Part shown: piece by piece, positions 60,132 to 64,000 of the stretch
Layout of the letters: the number at the start of each line of letters is the position of its first letter
How positions within the stretch are numbered: position 1 is the first letter of the stretch
Origin: Planctomycetota bacterium
GTDB taxonomy: Bacteria > Planctomycetota > Phycisphaerae > Phycisphaerales > SM1A02
NCBI GenBank assembly: GCA_022574595.1
Contig: JACZRS010000005.1
Span: 124,001 to 188,000 of the forward strand
Direction: 5' to 3'
DNA length: 64,000 bases
The notes under the pieces: generated by a model
The model's database searches: none
What the model saw: the letters and a program-made list of their open reading frames with translations, nothing else
What the model was told of the DNA's origin: nothing
Translations under genes and position numbers: made by a program

Positions 60132-61280
60132 TTATGGTCTCCAAGGATCTAAAGGTAATGAAACGATTTGCCTTTGCTTTTGCCATAGCCTTATTGGATC
60201 TTTGGGCAAATCATCCAATCGCGGTGCTGACCAAGTTGGTTCTACTCGCTTGCGTTGTTGGAGTTGTCGATAGAAATACGTTGGTGTGATCTCCTCCAAT
60301 CTGCGCAACAAGGGCTGCTTCGTCGCGCAATAAGAATCACAGAATGCGATCCAATCTTGGGGAGATGGGCAGTCCACATAGCTGCGGCTGTTGATTGCAG
60401 CTCGAAATAAACTTGCAGCCTCTGGGTATTCTGATTTGAGCTTCTTGACAGTGTGGCGAATGATCTTGCCAGAGCGAGCGCGTAGCTCATCCTGATCAAA
60501 CATACCTCCGTCGGCTGTCAGTGATGTTCCTTTGTCCAACACGAGGAACTCAGTATTAAGCAATGCAAGAGAGAAGCGGTCGGCGTAATGACACCAAGTG
60601 ACATTCAATGAAGGTGTGCCGTTGTGCCATACAAACTTTGGGATATAACCTTCTGTTCCACACGTTGTAGATTTAGGCATTGATAAGCTGGGAGGATAAA
60701 AACAATCGAAATCAATCAGTGCTACTTCCCATGTATCGGGAATGATAAAAGTATTACCCGATGACAGGTCTCGGTGCGCGCATTGATTATTTTCAAGAAG
60801 GCAAACCAATTCGGAGAGATTTCTGCAAAGTAACAGCCGCTGTTCATATTCTAATTGTCGATCTCCATCACGAATTTCATCAGCAACAGCAGCCCAGTCC
60901 ATACCTTTGATCCGTGGCATGAGAATCGATCCATCCAGCCATTGCAGAAGATTCCGACTGTAATAGCAACCACTAATCTTTTTCAAATGCTTTGCCGTCA
61001 AGACTCGCCGGTTTATTCCTGAACGAAATCCTTTGTGTTTAGGAAGCATCCTGCTAACTGATTTGAGATAGGACTCTTCAGGACAGCGTCCTTGATGGAA
61101 TTTCTTGATAATCCATTGTTTTCCATCATCTGCTAGGAGAAAGAAAACCTCAGCTTGCCCTCTTTGAACAGCCATTGGCATACCTTTGAGAGCGCGATGT
61201 GGCAAAGGCTTTAGTCTCTTGCCGTCAATCTGTGCATACTTACGGCTCTTTAGCCAGGTTTCGACCGCCTCGGCAGACAT
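60132..61280 (-). CDS. Ser/Thr protein kinase of the VWA/PP2C triad
   Basis: A 382-residue protein kinase-like protein without membrane segment. The ATP lysine lies in WIIKKFHQG, the catalytic loop in CAHRDLSSGNTFII, and the metal loop is DFD (ALIDFDCFYP) instead of DFG. An activation segment with STTCGTEGYIPKF follows. The C-terminal region (about residues 300-380) is basic. It starts inside the 3' end of the PP2C gene (31 bases overlap) with a strong AAGGAG. With the PP2C and VWA genes it matches the TerY-associated kinase triad. Activity is plausible, since the key residues are present. Confidence 0.82.
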   Translation of the reverse strand: MSAEAVETWLKSRKYAQIDGKRLKPLPHRALKGMPMAVQRGQAEVFFLLADDGKQWIIKKFHQGRCPEESYLKSVSRMLPKHKGFRSGINRRVLTAKHLKKISGCYYSRNLLQWLDGSILMPRIKGMDWAAVADEIRDGDRQLEYEQRLLLCRNLSELVCLLENNQCAHRDLSSGNTFIIPDTWEVALIDFDCFYPPSLSMPKSTTCGTEGYIPKFVWHNGTPSLNVTWCHYADRFSLALLNTEFLVLDKGTSLTADGGMFDQDELRARSGKIIRHTVKKLKSEYPEAASLFRAAINSRSYVDCPSPQDWIAFCDSYCATKQPLLRRLEEITPTYFYRQLQQRKRVEPTWSAPRLDDLPKDPIRLWQKQRQIVSLPLDPWRP

Positions 61281-62491
61281 TCTTTTCTCCTTGTATCTTT
61301 GTTGGTGAGTTCAGATCCAATTCTCGAGCTTGTCAACCAACCTGACGGATAAACCCAAATAAACGAAATGTCATCATCGCCACTTTTAGAATGGAGTTTG
61401 GTGTGAAGTTCATTCATCACTTGCAATTTCTCATTTGCATTACGGAATTGAGCTTCATTTTCTACGAGCCATGCCCAAAGATCTGTGGCGCTGTCAAAGC
61501 TTCCGTAAAAACCATCACTTGCCAGGACATAATGCGTATCCGATGGAAAGCGATCTTGTTGATGAACCCACTGCTGACTGTGTATGTGATCTGGAATGAC
61601 CGCAGTAACGGTTCCTTTGTTATTGAACTTTATTGTCGGCGTGGACGCTTCAACCCGCTTTATGACAGTTGAGTAAAGAACACGGCCATAGCTTTGGTTT
61701 TCTGGCAGTGCAATTTCTTCAACAAGGAAATTTGGAACAAGAAGGATCTCATCTTTATCCAGCGCCCAATGAGGTTCATTATTGACAAGCGAGGTTTTTA
61801 AACTCTGATTGCCGCATCTATCAAGAGGGCAACAAATTAGCCATTTGTCTGCATGTATTGGAGGAATTCCGCTTTGTTTAACAAATTGAGACTCATCCGA
61901 CGCTTTACCAATAATCTTGACCAGAAGCTGATCTCCTGGGCCAAACCGAATTTTTTCTTCATAAGGATTTCCAATCGATTCTTTTGAATTTGTACTGCCA
62001 TCCAACTTTGGGGATGAGACCAACAATTCGCCTTCTGGAGAAAAGGCGAAAAGCATTGAGTCTCCGCATCGCAGAACTTCAACAATAACGCAACTATCCG
62101 ACGTGACAAACGAAGCAACAACTAATGTAGTTTGGAATGAGTGCGATAAATGTTCTCGTGCAGTTTCCAACAGCATCTGCTGCATGGCTTCAGATCTATC
62201 GGTGGAAAGATGTATTGTTGATTGCTGAGCTTCAAGGCGTCGAGCTATAAGAACATCATTCAGCGCGTAGAGCCTTTCCTTGATATCCCCCCTCAAAAGC
62301 ATGGGGCTTAGGCTCGTAACAAGTTCTGCCGCTTCTGCGGCATGAGGCGATGATGAAACTCCATCACATAAAGATGCAATATGCGAACACCCAAACCAGC
62401 GAGCACGGTCTTGGTCCTTGGATTCGTCACCAAAGCAAGCTGGCGACACTATCGTGATTGCGGCGAATTCGTTGTTATGTGTTTGCGGCAT
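61250..62491 (-). CDS. PP2C-family protein phosphatase of the triad
   Basis: Start at MPQTHNNEF (62491), with GAGGT nine bases upstream; longer frames would overlap the VWA gene. The PP2C motifs are IASLCDGVSSSPHAAEAAEL, then YVLASDGFYGSFDS and GDDDISFIWV. These supply the metal-binding aspartates. About 120 residues in the middle (GDQLLVKIIGKASDESQF onward) are an insertion compared with minimal PP2C enzymes. It likely removes phosphates placed by the kinase of the next gene. The length is 413 residues. Confidence 0.85.
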   Translation of the reverse strand: MPQTHNNEFAAITIVSPACFGDESKDQDRARWFGCSHIASLCDGVSSSPHAAEAAELVTSLSPMLLRGDIKERLYALNDVLIARRLEAQQSTIHLSTDRSEAMQQMLLETAREHLSHSFQTTLVVASFVTSDSCVIVEVLRCGDSMLFAFSPEGELLVSSPKLDGSTNSKESIGNPYEEKIRFGPGDQLLVKIIGKASDESQFVKQSGIPPIHADKWLICCPLDRCGNQSLKTSLVNNEPHWALDKDEILLVPNFLVEEIALPENQSYGRVLYSTVIKRVEASTPTIKFNNKGTVTAVIPDHIHSQQWVHQQDRFPSDTHYVLASDGFYGSFDSATDLWAWLVENEAQFRNANEKLQVMNELHTKLHSKSGDDDISFIWVYPSGWLTSSRIGSELTNKDTRRKECLPRRSKPG

Positions 62492-62498
62492 GTTTTGA

Positions 62499-63314
62499 TT
62501 ACCTCGCATATTGTCGCTCTGCCCGTGAACCAATGCTTCCAACGACTTGCATGACGTGCTTGAGCATTTCCTTTGTTCGTACATCAAAAAATGCACGTGC
62601 ACCATCCCGCAGTTCAGGAAAAATCCCATCATCGACAAGGTTCTGGGAGATACACGCCGGCAACTTGCTGCTCATATCGAACATTCTGATGTTGTCATCA
62701 CTTGAGCCAGCTTCGTTGGCATCAACGTAACCTGGAAAGTCTTCCGGACCTTGGTAGTTGAGGCTTGTATGCGTGCCGATGTATGCGTTGACTACTAAGG
62801 CGTTACCATCACTTGTAGCGAGATCTTTGATTTGCTCAACGCTTGATGTAGCGTCAGTTTGACTCTCACCGTCAGTTAGGTGAAACATCATTGGCGGGAA
62901 GGAATCAAGGAACCGTTCTTGCTGTACCGCTCCTTTGAGATAGTCGTAGGCCATCTGCATGGCGGACGCAGTATCGGTTCCTTCGAGATGTCCACCGAGG
63001 CCAAGCGAATTACCTGCGTTCGTGTAAAGTTCAACAACAGCTTCGATATCCATCTCCCCATTACCCCAGACCTTCGGGTTGCTGCCATAGATGATGACGT
63101 ATAAGTAATATCGAGGCTTGATTACAACATCATCACCCTTAACTTCAGTACTGCATGCTAACAGTTCCTTGAGAATTAGTCCTACGTAGCGCTCTACCCA
63201 TTGAAATTTTTCATCTGATGTACCTTGCAGATTCTCGTCCATGCTCCCGCTATCATCAAGCACTAACACGATAAGCCCTGGATGTTGCCGACTGATTTTC
63301 TTTTCGTATGCCAT
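62499..63314 (-). CDS. VWA-domain protein (TerY-like)
   Basis: A 271-residue von Willebrand A protein. The MIDAS metal site is visible as LDDSGSM (residues 18-24), EGTDTASAMQMAYDYLKG for the threonine, and HLTDGESQTD for the aspartate. The protein is cytosolic and almost entirely VWA domain, as in TerY. The gene has an AAGGAGAAA upstream. It precedes the PP2C gene by 7 bases. In TerY-phosphatase-kinase triads the VWA protein is thought to be the substrate or scaffold. Confidence 0.85.
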   Translation of the reverse strand: MAYEKKISRQHPGLIVLVLDDSGSMDENLQGTSDEKFQWVERYVGLILKELLACSTEVKGDDVVIKPRYYLYVIIYGSNPKVWGNGEMDIEAVVELYTNAGNSLGLGGHLEGTDTASAMQMAYDYLKGAVQQERFLDSFPPMMFHLTDGESQTDATSSVEQIKDLATSDGNALVVNAYIGTHTSLNYQGPEDFPGYVDANEAGSSDDNIRMFDMSSKLPACISQNLVDDGIFPELRDGARAFFDVRTKEMLKHVMQVVGSIGSRAERQYAR

Positions 63315-63384
63315 TAGGTTTCTCCTTAAATTGAAGTTGGTTGCGTTTTGTTTCTCTTTAGAGGTGATGCCTTATCAAAGTGCA

Positions 63385-63789
63385 TCACCTGTCGTTTTTT
63401 TGATTCCCATGAAGGACAATCTTCATTGCGGCCAGGATGCTTACGAGCACAAGGCCGAAGACAATAAGACCCCAGGTCATTTCCTCAGGTGAATGACCTG
63501 GGCCGATGAGTTCCATTGAAAAGAAGAACGTGTTTAACTCACTGCGGTGAGTCAGCCCCAGCACCACAGCGAATATGATGAAAGCTAGGGCAAAGAGATT
63601 CCGCAGGCGATGAAATAGACGAGCCTGTTGGAGTTGCCTTATCTCCTGATTCAGGTTTTCTGATTGCTCAAGATCTTCCCTTGCCGGAGGAAAGATGGGC
63701 TGATAGCGGAGTGGATCATCTTCCACATTCTGCGGATAACGTGTATTACGTATTGGGCCTTGGCGATTGTTTTGGTTGAATTGGGTCAT
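63385..63789 (-). CDS. Two-pass membrane protein at the head of the triad operon
   Basis: A 134-residue protein with an N-terminal soluble part rich in Asn/Gln/Arg (QFNQNNRQGPIRNTRYPQN), a coiled region (LNQEIRQLQQARLFHRLR), and two membrane segments (FALAFIIFAVVLGLTH and LIVFGLVLVSILAAMKIVL). AAGGAC lies before the ATG. It is followed by the VWA gene after 70 bases, so it is the first gene of the visible operon. It could link the triad to the membrane. No family recognised. Confidence 0.65.
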   Translation of the reverse strand: MTQFNQNNRQGPIRNTRYPQNVEDDPLRYQPIFPPAREDLEQSENLNQEIRQLQQARLFHRLRNLFALAFIIFAVVLGLTHRSELNTFFFSMELIGPGHSPEEMTWGLIVFGLVLVSILAAMKIVLHGNQKNDR

Positions 63790-63970
63790 ATCGAAGTCCT
63801 TTTTGTTGGGTTAGATTGCCGCCATTAAGCTCGTTCCATTTCCATTTCAGGCTGTTTTTACTCCTCCTCAACTCGAAAATAGATCACATCACCAAATAAA
63901 CCTTCTAAAACAATCCCCTACTCTTCCTCTCATCCACTTCCTCATTCCTCCGAATCTACACCTGCCCAAC

Positions 63971-64000
63971 GGGCACGGAGCCGCCCAAATTGCCGTGCCC
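63971..64000. repeat. Palindrome at the window edge
   Basis: GGGCACGG (63971-63978) pairs with CCGTGCCC (63993-64000) around a 14-base interior. It has the style of the REPs seen at 6268-6341 (a GGGCACGG-type arm) but is cut by the window end, so it cannot be assigned. Confidence 0.45.

Noticed and set aside
1-64000. CRISPR arrays, rRNA genes, origin of replication
   Set aside because: No regularly spaced direct repeats, rRNA-like blocks or DnaA-box cluster was seen on reading both strands.
58162-64000. attL/attR pair of the island
   Set aside because: No second copy of any part of tRNA-Gly was found to the right edge; the far end is probably outside the window.

Overview
The window looks like a chromosome segment of a Planctomycetota bacterium, most likely of the Phycisphaerae type, and most likely Gram-negative. 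The clues are a secreted protein with repeated GACC cysteine motifs and a C-terminal dockerin-like tail ending in an LLxLFxxWG motif (56044-57975), Tat-exported enzymes, a Kdo transferase (waaA), ECF sigma factors paired with membrane proteins, and a valyl-tRNA synthetase carrying an inserted zinc ribbon. The assignment is an inference from protein style; no rRNA gene is present.

Layout. 1-2181: the 3' end of an ECF sigma factor, a membrane anti-sigma-like protein and an exported PDZ protein. 2298-8182 (minus): valS followed by a zincin lipoprotein, a phosphoesterase and a GNAT acetyltransferase, closed by a terminator. valS carries a complete RAYT-type (Y1 HUH) transposase domain and REP palindromes inserted in frame. 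8233-12245: TPR lipoprotein, small membrane protein, S41 protease. 12359-15828: pyruvate dehydrogenase E1 alpha, E1 beta and E2. 16373-18833: Tat-exported amidase, then a second, free-standing RAYT flanked by its own REPs. 18848-22584 (minus): trpB, a zinc-finger protein, a hydrolase and a methyltransferase. 22754-24667: rsmD and a CCA/poly(A) polymerase. 24927-27770: two tandem ClpP-fold exported proteins. 27869-35454: S9 peptidase, FHA protein, waaA, a structured 474 bp spacer, thiL, a tsaE-yacG fusion, a Fur-family regulator and a glycosyltransferase of the tRNA-queuosine mannosyltransferase type. 35616-39991: proS, lysC, msrP. 40062-47415: an ECF sigma factor unit, a B12-binding-like protein, menG/ubiE, an M48 protease, a degenerate amidohydrolase and a lipoprotein.

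47416-52044 is an accessory region. It begins with a spacer containing a second copy of a dockerin-gene 3' end, then holds a helical hypothetical protein, a small membrane protein and a TIR (DUF1863/ThsB-like) protein, the last two as a tight pair that looks like a membrane-effector defence module. Several unrecognised small genes follow, with a 55-residue ribbon-helix-helix repressor-like gene and a palindromic operator. 52045-57975 returns to housekeeping and surface genes: rplU, a QueC-like protein, an SSS transporter, an aminotransferase and the dockerin protein.

58162-64000 looks like the start of an integrated island. A tRNA-Gly(UCC) gene is followed by a tyrosine recombinase and an excisionase-like protein, then a minus-strand operon encoding a small membrane protein, a VWA protein, a PP2C phosphatase, a Ser/Thr kinase and a YggT-like membrane protein. 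The VWA, PP2C and kinase genes match the TerY-phosphatase-kinase triad, and the island runs off the window edge.

The most unusual observations are the RAYT inserted in frame in valS, the TIR plus membrane-protein pair, the VWA/PP2C/kinase island next to tRNA-Gly, the duplicated dockerin 3' end, and several fused or degenerate enzymes (TsaE-YacG, a QueC homologue without a PP-loop, an amidohydrolase without metal ligands).
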